NCBI GenBank assembly: GCA_002261195.1
Contig: MVBO01000048.1
Location: forward strand, 31,709 to 95,708
Direction of reading: 5' to 3'
From: Bifiguratus adelaidae
Lineage: Eukaryota; Mucoromycota; Endogonomycetes; Endogonales
Length of the DNA: 64,000 nucleotides
Both the position numbers and the translations under genes were made by a program. Under the pieces are notes generated by a model, which made no database searches, was not told where the DNA came from, and worked only from the letters and a program-made list of their open reading frames with translations. Below, piece by piece: positions 11,367-21,448 of this stretch (position 1 is its first letter; the number at the start of each line of letters is the position of its first letter).

Positions 11367-12399
11367 ATGGAACTACCTAACGGTTTGCAGTTCAGTCTAC
11401 GTGGTAAAGTCGCGGCTGTCACCGGGGGAGTCGGTAAGTGCAATTGGACACTAAATAGCATCATTCACGACATTGGGCAGCGGGATCGGTCTCGCCGCTG
11501 CTAAGGCGCTCGCTGGCGCAGGTGCCGATGTCGCCATTACTTAATGTCTCAAATAAGAACGCACATGAAGTTGCCAAGCAAGTAAGTCGAGAATTCGTGG
11601 CGCGATGCTTAGCTTACAAGACGGAGATTTCGGATCACGTTGCGGGACAGATATGCTATTCCGAGATCCATGCTATGTTCCTAATCATGTCATGAGTAGA
11701 TTTGCGATGCCATAAGCGCTATTGTGTCAGATTTCGGCAGCTTGGATATCATGGTGGCAAATGCAGGCATTGCCGCTAGCGGTAAAACCGAGGTATGGCT
11801 TTTGGGAGGCATTTGCTCATACTCACCCCAGCGTATCCGTTCAGGACTTCGATCCCGAGGAGTTCAAGCGGGTCCACGAGGTCAACGTCAATGGCGTGCT
11901 TTACACGATGCAAGCCGCTGCCAAGTAAGCCAGGAGTAGGTTTGAGGTGTCATGCTAACCTGTCCCCGTGTTGTTGAAGTAAGGCAATAGTAGCATTATT
12001 ACAATGTCGTCGGCAGTGGCTCATGTGGTGACCCGTCCGCAACTACCAGCGGCTGTGAGTACTCCGTCTTGAAATCAGCTTTTGCTAATGTCCGTTTAGT
12101 ATTGTTCCTCCAAGGCTGCTGCAAGCATGCTCACCAGGTGTGTCGCAACCGAATGGGCAAACCAAGGAGTGCGCGTGAACGCTAATTGTCAGGCTACATA
12201 ATTACCAACATGACCAAGCTAGTTTGGCTCCAGGAAAATAACTTTGCTAGAAAGCAATGGGATGAGTGGACGCCTTTGAAACGGCCCGCTCAACCGCAGG
12301 AAATGGGGGCGGGGGACAATTGTTTGGCTTGCAAGCGATGCTAGTTCCTATGTCGTTGGGGCTGAAATTGTCATTGACGGCGGCTACACTTGCTGGTAA
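11367..12399 (+). pseudogene. Decayed short-chain dehydrogenase/reductase (SDR) gene
   Basis: The fragments follow the classical SDR order: GKVAAVTGG then SGIGLAAAKALAGAGADVAIT (Rossmann motif split by an intron), LDIMVANAGI, FKRVHEVNVNGV, MSSAVAHV, the catalytic YCSSK, and VVGAEIVIDGGYTCW at the end. The frame is broken repeatedly. A TAA at 11542-11544 interrupts the beta-strand after AIT, where one or two bases appear lost. The exon after 11937 does not rejoin in frame. Further shifts lie near 12190 (after RVNANC) and near 12310. GT-AG intron remnants remain at several positions, so this decayed in place from a spliced gene rather than arriving as a processed copy. A working enzyme would be an NAD(P)-dependent oxidoreductase of unknown substrate. 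Confidence 0.85.
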
Positions 12400-13028
12400 T
12401 TTGATGAGCACTCTCCGCGCAATGTGCCGTCCCAGTGACATGTAGTTTCCTTTTATTGGTGCTCACGTTGTTAACTGGCCATTGCATGCAGAAGAGAGAT
12501 TGATAATTATCACGGAAATGGGTTCATGTCAGTTTTTCTCAAACAAGAGTTATTACCGAGAATTGGGGCGAAGAACATGCTCTACAGAGAGCAATTTGAT
12601 CTTCAGTCCAGGTTACGTTGGAAACCAAATCCTGACTTATATAACCGCAACCCACAGCCTAGGGATCTCGCCTATACGCGTTGAGCCAATTGTTCAGCGT
12701 AGTATGAGGGCATAAAAGCGCAAATTTGATCAAATCCGCAGGTCAAGCAACTTTCATGGCTTTATTGGCACTATAATTCCTTGCAGTTCTCCAGACAAGC
12801 AGCAATGAACGGATCATGAGCTTGTGACCTTTAATACACAGTGAACGGCTACACAATTTGATATAATTAGCTAAAAGCTCAGATTTAATGACTAGAATAA
12901 CTGAGTTAGTCCGCACGGTCATGAAACTACCAGCAAAGCCAATCCGGCAGTACGAAATCGGGATGAATTCAGGGTTAGGTAAATTTTACTAAATTATATT
13001 ATAAATTTAGCCTTCCTTTACCAAGCAA
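12400..13028. other. Gene-free stretch before tRNA-Asp
   Basis: No supported gene. The last 60 bases are A/T-rich with a short imperfect inverted repeat near 12980-13010, which could be a leftover of transposon DNA or just an AT-rich flank. Confidence 0.35.
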
Positions 13029-13100
13029 TCTCGAATAGTATAACGGTGAGTATCCCCGCCTGTCACGCGGGAGATCTGGGTTCGATTCCCAGTTCGAGAG
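13029..13100 (+). tRNA. tRNA-Asp (anticodon GTC)
   Basis: The cloverleaf can be drawn by hand. The 7-bp acceptor stem pairs TCTCGAA (13029-13035) with TTCGAGA (13093-13099), with discriminator G at 13100. The anticodon stem CCCGC/GCGGG (13055-13059 with 13067-13071) closes a 7-base loop whose anticodon GTC is at 13062-13064. The T-loop TTCGATT sits at 13081-13087. There is no intron, and the A and B box sequences are in their usual places. Confidence 0.95.
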
Positions 13101-13105
13101 CTTTC

Positions 13106-13111
13106 TTTTTT
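13106..13111 (+). terminator. RNA polymerase III terminator of tRNA-Asp
   Basis: A run of six T follows the tRNA 3' end by five bases, as expected for Pol III termination. Confidence 0.8.
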
Positions 13112-15211
13112 GCGCATTTTCCCTTGCGATTGCGCGGTCTATGAATTAGGCTGGGGCGGCAGAGCTTAGTCAAAAAGCCGGAATCTCAATGGAGGACGGC
13201 GAAAGAAACCGCAATTAACGATTTGTTCCAGTGATTTCAAGGTCCGCTAAGCCTTGTCTGAGAACACTAGAGACCATTTTTACTATAAGCAGAATACCTA
13301 TCATTCCGGGCAAACTGATATTCGGCCAAGCACTGACCATAAACGCGGATGAAGCTCCATGCAAAAATTGGTACTACGACCCAAGCATTAACCAGAACTT
13401 CATGTAGCAAGAGGTTGACGCCATCTTACAACCGTCAAAACCAAATGCTTGTGCAAGCTGCGTGTACTGTATACACTCATATCCCCAAAGCTCCGGAGAT
13501 CGGTAGTTAAGCCAAGCCGAGGAAGATGGAACTCTGTGGAAGACATGCAATTATCTTGTTTTGGTCATCCCCTTTTGGTGTTACCGCAGAGCAGATTTCA
13601 ACCAGCCACACAACCGCCTAGCTGGGTTGTGGCGTTTGTTCAACGATTTTCGATGCACATTTACCCCAAACGAACTGTAAATTCTGGTATATCCATGTGA
13701 TTTTGTTTAACGTCGCACAGACGCTCTCGTGCGTTTTCCACATTATTCAAGCCCTCGATGCACTCATCGGCAAATATCCAAGCTCATTGAGACATTGCGG
13801 GGTTAATGTTCCGGATACTAATATATGGTATACGCGTCAGGGTACAGCCTCATCGTAATCTGTCTTGGCACTGTTCTCTTTCAGGTCAATCTCCGCCTCC
13901 AGACTTACGGAGGAGCTAATTATGACCTACTTTAATCGTCGGAGCTTAAATCGGTTTGTACCGGCTCAACTGTCTGAGCTTTAGGCGCAAAAGTTCGCCG
14001 AGATAGCGGGGAATGCTCAGGAGGGTCCTTTGAAGTATCGTTTGACTGTTGGGTTATCACGCTCTAGGACAGGGCATGGCATGACCGAACAGGTAGACAT
14101 GTGATGAAATGATCCTTTTGACCCTATAGCCATTCACCCCAAACCGGGGTGCCCATGGCCTAGCGCAAAGACCCTATTCACCTAAACTCACGATCATACA
14201 CAAGCGCGGAATCAAATTAGTAATCGAAGCTTGAAACTCCGCATCAGAATTAAAATGGCACTGTAAAACGTTCTGTGATTGGCTTTGGTTCACTCTAATG
14301 TAGGACAGGCAAAAGCGTGGCATCGCCCCTCCGGTCTGTGCCTTGGCTTGCGATATATTCAGCTGGTAAGTAACCAATGAACCGGGTCGGTGAGCCAAGT
14401 CGGAGTGAAGGAGGATTCGATGAGGGCCAGATGATCAAGGCAGCGGAGCGGAATATGAAACTTAGGATTATCATGACATAAAACATATCCATTTCACGCG
14501 ACGCTCCAACCCGAGCGGAAAGGTCGTGCGCATTTTGTACAAGCGGGGAAGGTCGTTGGGGACAATTTTGAAATTATAAGGTTTTGGACACCTATGTGAC
14601 GCAAATTAGCCATGTGCTTGGGGCGTGACACTGCAACCCCGTGATACGATCTGTTTAAGGAATATCACAGGGGCGTCAGAATCGTAAAGACAATTTGCCC
14701 ACCTCCAAAACGGGTAAGCAGTCAGCCCAGCGCTAGCTGATCACCCTAATGACTTGCCACGAAGCCGTTCGTCAGCACAATCAAATTCCGGCAGTAGGTG
14801 CCGACAGAGTGCGGACACTCGTTGTCTATAAAAATTCCCAAGGTTAGTATCCTGCTTCCAAGAAGCCAAGATCCTTGGTTCGCTATGACGTTGGAGCGGA
14901 TAACCAATTGTTAACTCCAAATGGCAATAACTTGTGCAATATTTCGCTATCGTGCATTAGTTTTAAACCTTGTCGCACGATCCTGGACATCTCATGCACC
15001 CAATACCCGCGCGCGCGCACAAGCACTCTGAAGCAGGTCGCCCCAGCCATGGCCCCGATATTTCCGCGAAACATCGAATGGGGTGAAACAAGCCCTAAAA
15101 AGGCTTGGAAATGAAAATATAAAAAAATCAGTCCCTAACCTGTCAATTACCCTTTTTCTGCCTTTTTTATGTGCGGTGCCACCATTGCCTAAATAGTTCC
15201 CCTCGTCCGAC
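13112..15211. other. 2.1-kb gene-free region
   Basis: Both strands carry only short open frames without recognisable motifs. No transposase or reverse-transcriptase signature or terminal repeat was seen. It may be old decayed sequence or a long regulatory region for the zinc-finger gene starting at 15272. Confidence 0.35.
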
Positions 15212-15218
15212 TATATAA
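15212..15218 (+). promoter_or_regulatory. TATA box of the C2H2 regulator
   Basis: TATATAA lies 53 bases upstream of the ATG at 15272, which fits a start site about 30 bases downstream and a short leader. Confidence 0.55.
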
Positions 15219-15271
15219 GTCACCGAGGGAGTTTTAGGCAACCGCTGATATTTCGTAGCATTGCGGAAATT

Positions 15272-16162
15272 ATGGATATACGTAATCTACTGAATGCTTC
15301 TGAGGCGAATGTTCCTATTCCTCGGCGTCGTGATGAGAGTCAAGATGTCCCGGCATTAAGTTCATCCTACGGATCAACTACGTCTGAATCTACAATAGAT
15401 GGTGATCGTCCACATGAATGTACCTGGGCTGACTGTGGAAAGACCTTTTCGCGTCGCTCGGATCTTGCTCGGCATCGCCGCATCCACACGGGCGAGCGGC
15501 CTTACCACTGCAACTGGAGCAATTGCGGCAAGCAATTCATTCAGAGATCGGCCTTGACGGTTCATTATCGAACTCATACGGGCGAAAGACCTCATACTTG
15601 CGAATTTGATGATTGTCGCAAGTCATTTAGTGATGTAAGTACTGGTGACTAGCTTGGCAGGATGCAAAAAGTCGAGCTCTCTGCTCCGATACTAACTCGA
15701 TGTTACTAGTCTTCGAGTTTGGCTCGTCATCGCCGTACGCACACTGGTAAACGGCCCTACCTGTGCCTTCACGCGACTTGTGGCAAGACTTTTACGCGTA
15801 GAACTACTTTGACGCGACATCAAAGGAGCCATGAGCCTCAATGGAAGATTTACCAAGTCAACGAGCAAAAAACACCTTCTCCATCCCCTGGTTACATGGC
15901 ATCTCCCAGTCTCTCCTATGACTCTGGTTGCGAAACTCCAGCTGCAAATTACAGTCCAGTATCTACTCCCCAATCCTATCAACGCACTAGTCTCTCCCAC
16001 CAACCGTCACCTCAAATCCACCCGGCAGAAGCATACCCTCAAAGCTACCGTCGCCTCAAATGCGAACCGCAGTCTCCCTCAATGGTCTGCCGGGACCCAA
16101 TGCAGATTTACTATCCCAGCTCCTTCAGCGGGCAGCGACTCCCACAAATTGTGCGACCCTGA
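15272..16162 (+). CDS. C2H2 zinc-finger transcription factor (four fingers)
   Basis: Two exons (15272-15634, 15710-16162) with one 75-nt intron, which has a consensus ACTAAC branch site at about 15691, give 271 residues. Four tandem C2H2 fingers span roughly residues 48-170, joined by [12 protein letters not shown] linkers. Most have the spaced C-x4-C form seen in GLI/Zic-like and many fungal regulators. The intron falls inside finger 3. The N-terminus begins MDIRNLL, and the C-terminal third is Ser/Pro/Tyr-rich and probably an activation or regulatory region. It is a nuclear DNA-binding regulator of unknown targets, isolated between two gene-poor stretches. Confidence 0.92.
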
Positions 16163-17987
16163 TCGCTCTATTTCTTCCTAGTCATGGCGGAGGCTGGGCT
16201 TTGCGCCATGACCAGATACCACCAACTTCGGGCGCTCTGTAAAGATTCTGTAACACTATCCGGCTTGATATTATCGCGAAAAGTATGTCATTTACCTAGA
16301 CTCAAATTATAGTTCTCAGGGCGTTAGGCGATCATTTGGTTAGGATTACCTGTATCGATTAAGCTTGACGTACCTTAATACGACAATCTTGTTCTTGGAA
16401 TTTCACATTGACGTTACATTACTTCTGCAGAGCAATGACCAGTTGACATTTTGGGTAGCACGAATCTAATCTAGGTTTAACGCCCTGTGCTCTATTCACC
16501 AATGGCTTCAACCGTGGTGAGTGCGGATGGAGATGCGGTTCTCCCAATAAGGTAAACGTAGTTTGCCGATACATGTCTTAGACCAACTCTACGTCTATAC
16601 TAATCCACTTTGATTGAAATTAGGCGAGATCACGCACAAGTACTTGTCACGTTATGCACGAGCGACATGTCAAATTTGGTGCCTCTGTAATTTTCAAGCT
16701 TCCCGTCTGTCATGCGCCTTGCAACTTGGCGTTTTGCACCCGGTTTAGCGCGTAATTCGCGCCAAAACCATGTTGCAGGATCCACATAACCTGACCATTT
16801 ACGGTGACAGAATCGCGCTGTCGATGCTCGGTTCCTACCGAGCGTGGTGAAGCCAGATTTTTGGGTTATGAATGACCACTTGAACATGTCGCACGGTCTT
16901 AACTAAACACCTATTTTGGTAAGATCAGCACCTCCGGCTTGGCAACCCCCGTACTGCAGCTTTGCCAATCCAACGGGATCTGATGGACAAAATCTTGGAT
17001 TGGCAAGTCATCAGACGAACCCACAAGTTCCGATACAGACGGAAAAGGGTTGAACGGAACACAAAGAACGTGTAATGTATGACATGTGAAAAGCACAAGT
17101 AAATCTGAAAGATGGCTGGACTAGAAGCTTACCAGATGTTTATGGAATAAGTTTCCATTGACATCACTCATGATACCCATGCTCTTCCTTCTTCCATCAT
17201 GTCACACCCTATCGTCGTTCTGGAGCCCTCGGCTCGGTTCAAGACGGCAAAATTAGCGCACTTGCTTGGGCTTCATCCTAAATTATTCAATTGTCCGAAA
17301 GTGGAGAGGTAGAGGTCATAGGATGCAGTAAGGGGGTGAAGGCGGGAAACGACGGAGCGTTTCTGGTCCTTGATATTGGTAGAAAGTTGGGGATAGCCTT
17401 GTTATTGGTTCACAGTCATTGTACAGCATGTACAATGTGGGGGCATGGCGCCGTCGTGGCGTTTGCTTCAGGGAACCGAAAGCCCAGGTGCATGACAACC
17501 ATACTGTCTCCAGAGTTTGACGGCCAATCCTCGACGATATGCGTGCGGTAACGTGCCTTCCATGTTCTACTCGCGGAAGATCCGAGGTCTCACGAGGCTT
17601 TGTAGCGGCGTTTGGGGTGGATAGTACGGGGCAATGATCGGTTTTCACATTAAGCAAGGCTGATCCTACAGCATGACTTTTACACGCGCATTCATATTTT
17701 GCTATAATGCCAAAAAGTCAATGCCCCTTGTACGGCACGGCCGGCTGAGAAAACTGTAGGAGTATAGGGAAAATGGAAGTTCTACTACCCTTACGTCGGT
17801 TACATGAAGGCAACTGAGATTTTGCGATTGACCACGGTTTCACCCAATATATCGACAAGAACCATATTAAGTGTCATGTGGCGTCGAGGATTACCCGGCA
17901 ACGAGAGGCAGATATCCAGGACCTGTACAAATTGCTTTTTTCTATATGGCTCTATATACAATGAAAATATTGAGACATGAATAAGTG
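16163..17987. other. 1.8-kb gene-free region
   Basis: Only short open frames without recognisable motifs occur on either strand. The 3' ends of the zinc-finger gene (plus) and of the kinase gene (minus) both point into it. No repeat or mobile-element hallmark was seen. Confidence 0.35.
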
Positions 17988-19964
17988 CTAATCCTTGAGA
18001 TCGGTGCTTGAATTTGACTCGCAAAGATCTCCTTCCATGGAATGGAAAATTGTTCGAAGTCTTGCAACCACTTCCTTCATATTAGGCCTACTCGTAGGAT
18101 TGTGATCCCACATTTCTTCCACGAGCGCGATGAGTTCATGCGGAAATTCTCGCTTGAAGCCAGTCAAGGGTGGCCGTTGCTTCTTTTTGCCCACTGAAAG
18201 CCGGTCAATACGACTCCAGTGTTCCATGCTTCCTTGTCACCTACCATTCTCATAAATCTCAAAATCATTCATATCTTCAAACGGATACTTCTTTTCAGGC
18301 CACCTCCATGTGAGAATCTCCCAAAAGATCAACGCGCAGCTGTAAACATCCACCTTTTCGTTATAAACAGGCTTGGGCGACCTGCATAACGTATAAATAA
18401 GTTTAGTGAAAGAGATGCGAAGCCCGTACTCACCAAAACTCGGGTGCTTGCCAATTGCTTGTCCCGACCAGGGAATGCATTACACTGGCCGTAGACCTTT
18501 TGATCCTGGCCAATCCAAAGTCGTTGATTTTGGCCCTCACATTGCCATCAACTCTAGATCAAAATGGCATCGTCAGTAGAGCACGTAGGTGACAGACGGA
18601 AAACCTACAAAACGTTGATGCTTTTGAGATCACGGTGAATTATGATAGGTTTGCGGGTATGTAGATAATGGACACCCTTGGCAATGTCCAGCATCAATCG
18701 GACACAAACTTTTGGATCCGGGGCTTCAGTGGCACGGATATAGTCGAACAAATCACCGTGGATGCAAAGCTCCGTAATTATGGCAATAGGTTGAATTCCT
18801 CGTGTAGCTGGATCAGCATTGATGCTGACTCCTATAAATTTGACGATATTTGGATGTGAAAGTTGATGCAAAACTATTCAGGGTATCAGTACTGTCTCGC
18901 CAGTCCATTGATATATGCATTGTCACTGACCTTCAAGTTCCTTAATGTCAAAGTCAGAAAGCTGATTTACTCGAACTTCACCAATGGCGACAGGCTCTCC
19001 ATTGTAGGTCCCGGTATAGACATCTTTGAAGCCTCCGCTTCCGATCTTTTGGCCTTTCACAAGTTGGTCATATGGAATATTGAATTCCAGGTATCCTTTG
19101 AGTTCCGGTACCGCTTCATGGACTGGTTCAGAGAACAAAGCTGGTGGTTTTGGAGGAGATGGAAAAGGAGCGTGATGAGCGTTCTCCTTCTGCTTGGTGA
19201 CGGTGGTTCGGCGGCGTCTGCGTCCTTTCCGAGCAACAGTTGGCCTGGCGTTGATAGAAGGAGGCGTAAGAGGAGGGGATGGGGCGGCAACCTGTTGCGC
19301 TCTCAAACGATTCCACTCGTCGGAACTCTGCCTGCGGTTTTGCCGACGCTTTTCTTTTGGCTGAATCTTTGAGACGGACTGTTAGAATGTAAGGATTCAA
19401 GCAACAATTTCAACCATACCATTTTCAAAAGCTCACTGATAAGCTTTCCCTTTGTTTTACCGCCGGTATCTATATCGTAACGTTCACATATCGCGATCAG
19501 ATCAGCCTTGGTTACTTTGGCGAGCGACTCTTCGTCTTGTTCCCCGAGTTCGGCTGTAAAACGCAATTCATGAGCTCAATGCAATCGTTGAAAGCCAAAC
19601 TACCATTTGTCGACTCTACGCCAGGACTGCTGTCTGCAACCTCAGCTTCAGGGTTGAGGCAGTAAAGCGATTCCGGCGAAGTCGTATCGCTGGCAACACT
19701 GCTGGCGGTGCCATAGTGATCAGATTCATTATCTTGGTACAAAAGCGAACTTGAAGCAATTGGAACTTCCTTTTCCGAGGCTGAGACTGAGTTTCTTGCT
19801 TGAACATTCCGCTTTGCCCTCCTTCGAAGGTGGTATGGTCGACGCCGCTTCCGTGCCGTTTCACCAATAGCTAAACCTTCAATGTCCAGATTGATAGAGT
19901 CGCTCCGCTCAAGTCTTCGCCTGCGAGGCTTGGCTGTTACGACCATGCTCCGTGTTTTGACCAT
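17988..19964 (-). CDS. SAP-domain TKL protein kinase with WNK-like lysine placement
   Basis: Seven exons (19964-19604, 19553-19420, 19378-18931, 18873-18609, 18553-18434, 18381-18193 less the intron 18194-18244, 18193-17988) encode 556 residues. The sixth exon ends at 18245. A basic, Ser-rich N-terminus with RKRRR runs leads into a SAP-like helix-turn-helix near residues 131-165 (KADLIAICERYDI). A second basic/proline-rich linker precedes the kinase domain (about 275-545). The glycine loop GSGGFKDVYTG, the catalytic HRDLKSIN (Asp about 396) and DFGLARI (about 414) are intact. The beta-3 position reads VAIG instead of VAIK, so the usual ATP-binding lysine is absent. A lysine sits in the glycine loop (GGFK, about residue 283), where WNK kinases keep theirs. 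SAP domains bind DNA, so a nuclear role is likely. All introns are 41-57 nt. Confidence 0.9.
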
Positions 19965-20110
19965 CGCCGCCCATTGGTCGTTCCACTTCCCCCGCAAACG
20001 CGTTTCGACTTAAAAGTAATGGTTAACGTATATCACGTGATAATGACGTCATCAAAGTTAGCCCAAGGACTGTTTTTTTGAAGCGTGTGTCGTTCTTCAC
20101 ACTTGCAAGG
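19965..20110. promoter_or_regulatory. Divergent promoter, SAP kinase / GVP36-like
   Basis: Only 146 bp separate the two divergent start codons. It contains TCACGTGA (palindromic, E-box type CACGTG core) near 20033-20040 and TGACGTCA (CRE/AP-1-like palindrome) near 20043-20050, so the pair could share bHLH- and bZIP-type input. Function is inferred from motif matches only. Confidence 0.5.
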
Positions 20111-21314
20111 ATGAGCCAAGCCGACGATTTACCTTCGCTTCCTGGTTTAACGCCCGCCTCCCAGACGCCTCATACCCCTGTCCAGCCTGCCAATAGCAAT
20201 TTTGATGCTACCACAGTCTTGCACTCGACCATGGATACTTTCTCAAACATTGGCTCGAGACTAAACCCGTTTGCTCAGCGACTTGGAAAGGGCTTCGGTC
20301 AAGTGAGACAGGTATGATTACTCATTTGCTGTAGTTATGTCCATCAATGTTGACGCTCTCCACCCATAGTATGCCCAAGAAAGACTTGGCACTGCTGAAG
20401 ACGTGACCGAACTTCCCCAAGAGTACAAGGACCTTGAGAAGGTAAGGGTGTGGTTCTCGTAACTGCGTTGAATGCATTTGCCATTGTTAAAGGAATTCTC
20501 GATCTTGTTGTTTAGCGTGTAGACGCTCTGCGTAACGTACACCAAAATCTTATCCGCATCACCCGCGTTCATGCTACGCAAACTTATGACTACCCAACAC
20601 AAATTCAGGAATCACTCGCAGACCTATCACGATCCGTCAATGATCGTATACAGTCTTTGACTCTATCTCCCGCCGAAAAGGAAGCGGCAGAAGCCCAAAA
20701 TGCCGCCAAGCAAGAGGCTCCGCAACCAAAGACACTATCTCACGCACTCTCACGCGCTTGTGCCCAGGGAGCGGAGCAGATTGGAGTAGATGAGCCCTTC
20801 GGCGCGGCGCTATCAAAGTACGCCACTGTTCAAGAACGCGTTGGCAACGCTCGCATCGCTATGGACAATGAAATCAATACCAAGTTTGTTCAACCTTTCA
20901 ATACCACCTTGAGGACAAGTATTGAAAATGCCATGAAAGCGAGACGCAACGTTCAAGCCGCCCGATTGACCCTTGATGCCTCGAAGGGACGGTACCGCGC
21001 TGCAAAGCCTGAACGCTCCGATGCCGCTCGCCTTGAAGTTGAGCAAGCGGAAGATCAATTCGTCGCTGCCGTGGAGGAAGCAACAACATTGATGAAGAGT
21101 GTTTTGGATACTGTGAGTGCTGATATTAACTTAAGCGCTTTCGCTTGCTAACCTGCCTTCGTAGCCCGAGCCTTTGCGTAACTTGGCCGATCTTGTTGCT
21201 GCACAAGTAACTTATTTCAAGGAAGCGCACGAGATACTCGCTGAACTCGCTCCTGAGATTGATGAGATGCAAGTCACTCAAGAGGCATTATACCGAAATA
21301 GCCGCAACGAATAG
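20111..21314 (+). CDS. GVP36: Gvp36-like BAR-domain protein
   Basis: Four exons (20111-20311, 20370-20441, 20516-21112, 21165-21314) encode 339 residues, close to yeast Gvp36 (326). After a short Pro/Thr-rich N-terminus the protein is almost wholly helical. It contains the early motif YAQERLGTAEDVTELP, the long A/E/R-rich helices of a BAR domain (KYATVQERVGNARIAMD, then RNVQAARLTLDASKGRYRAA), and a last helix YFKEAHEILAELAPEID. BAR domains dimerise into curved scaffolds that bind and bend membranes. Gvp36 in yeast acts at Golgi/endosomal membranes and in vacuole integrity. The assignment to the Gvp36 branch rather than another BAR protein is by overall pattern. Confidence 0.85.
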
Positions 21315-21448
21315 GAAATCAAGCATGCTTCTTTTGGCTAAACATGTAATGTGAAGAAGGTTTGGAATGTAATCGGTGAATTTATCAGCCATTTGCTATA
21401 TCACAATATGCTCGTGTGCATCAATTACAGAATTTCATGACAAATATT

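Noticed and set aside
12960-13012. AT-rich imperfect inverted repeat and a GGGTTAGG word as telomere or transposon end
   Set aside because: Only one copy of the word and no tandem array; the repeat is short and imperfect.
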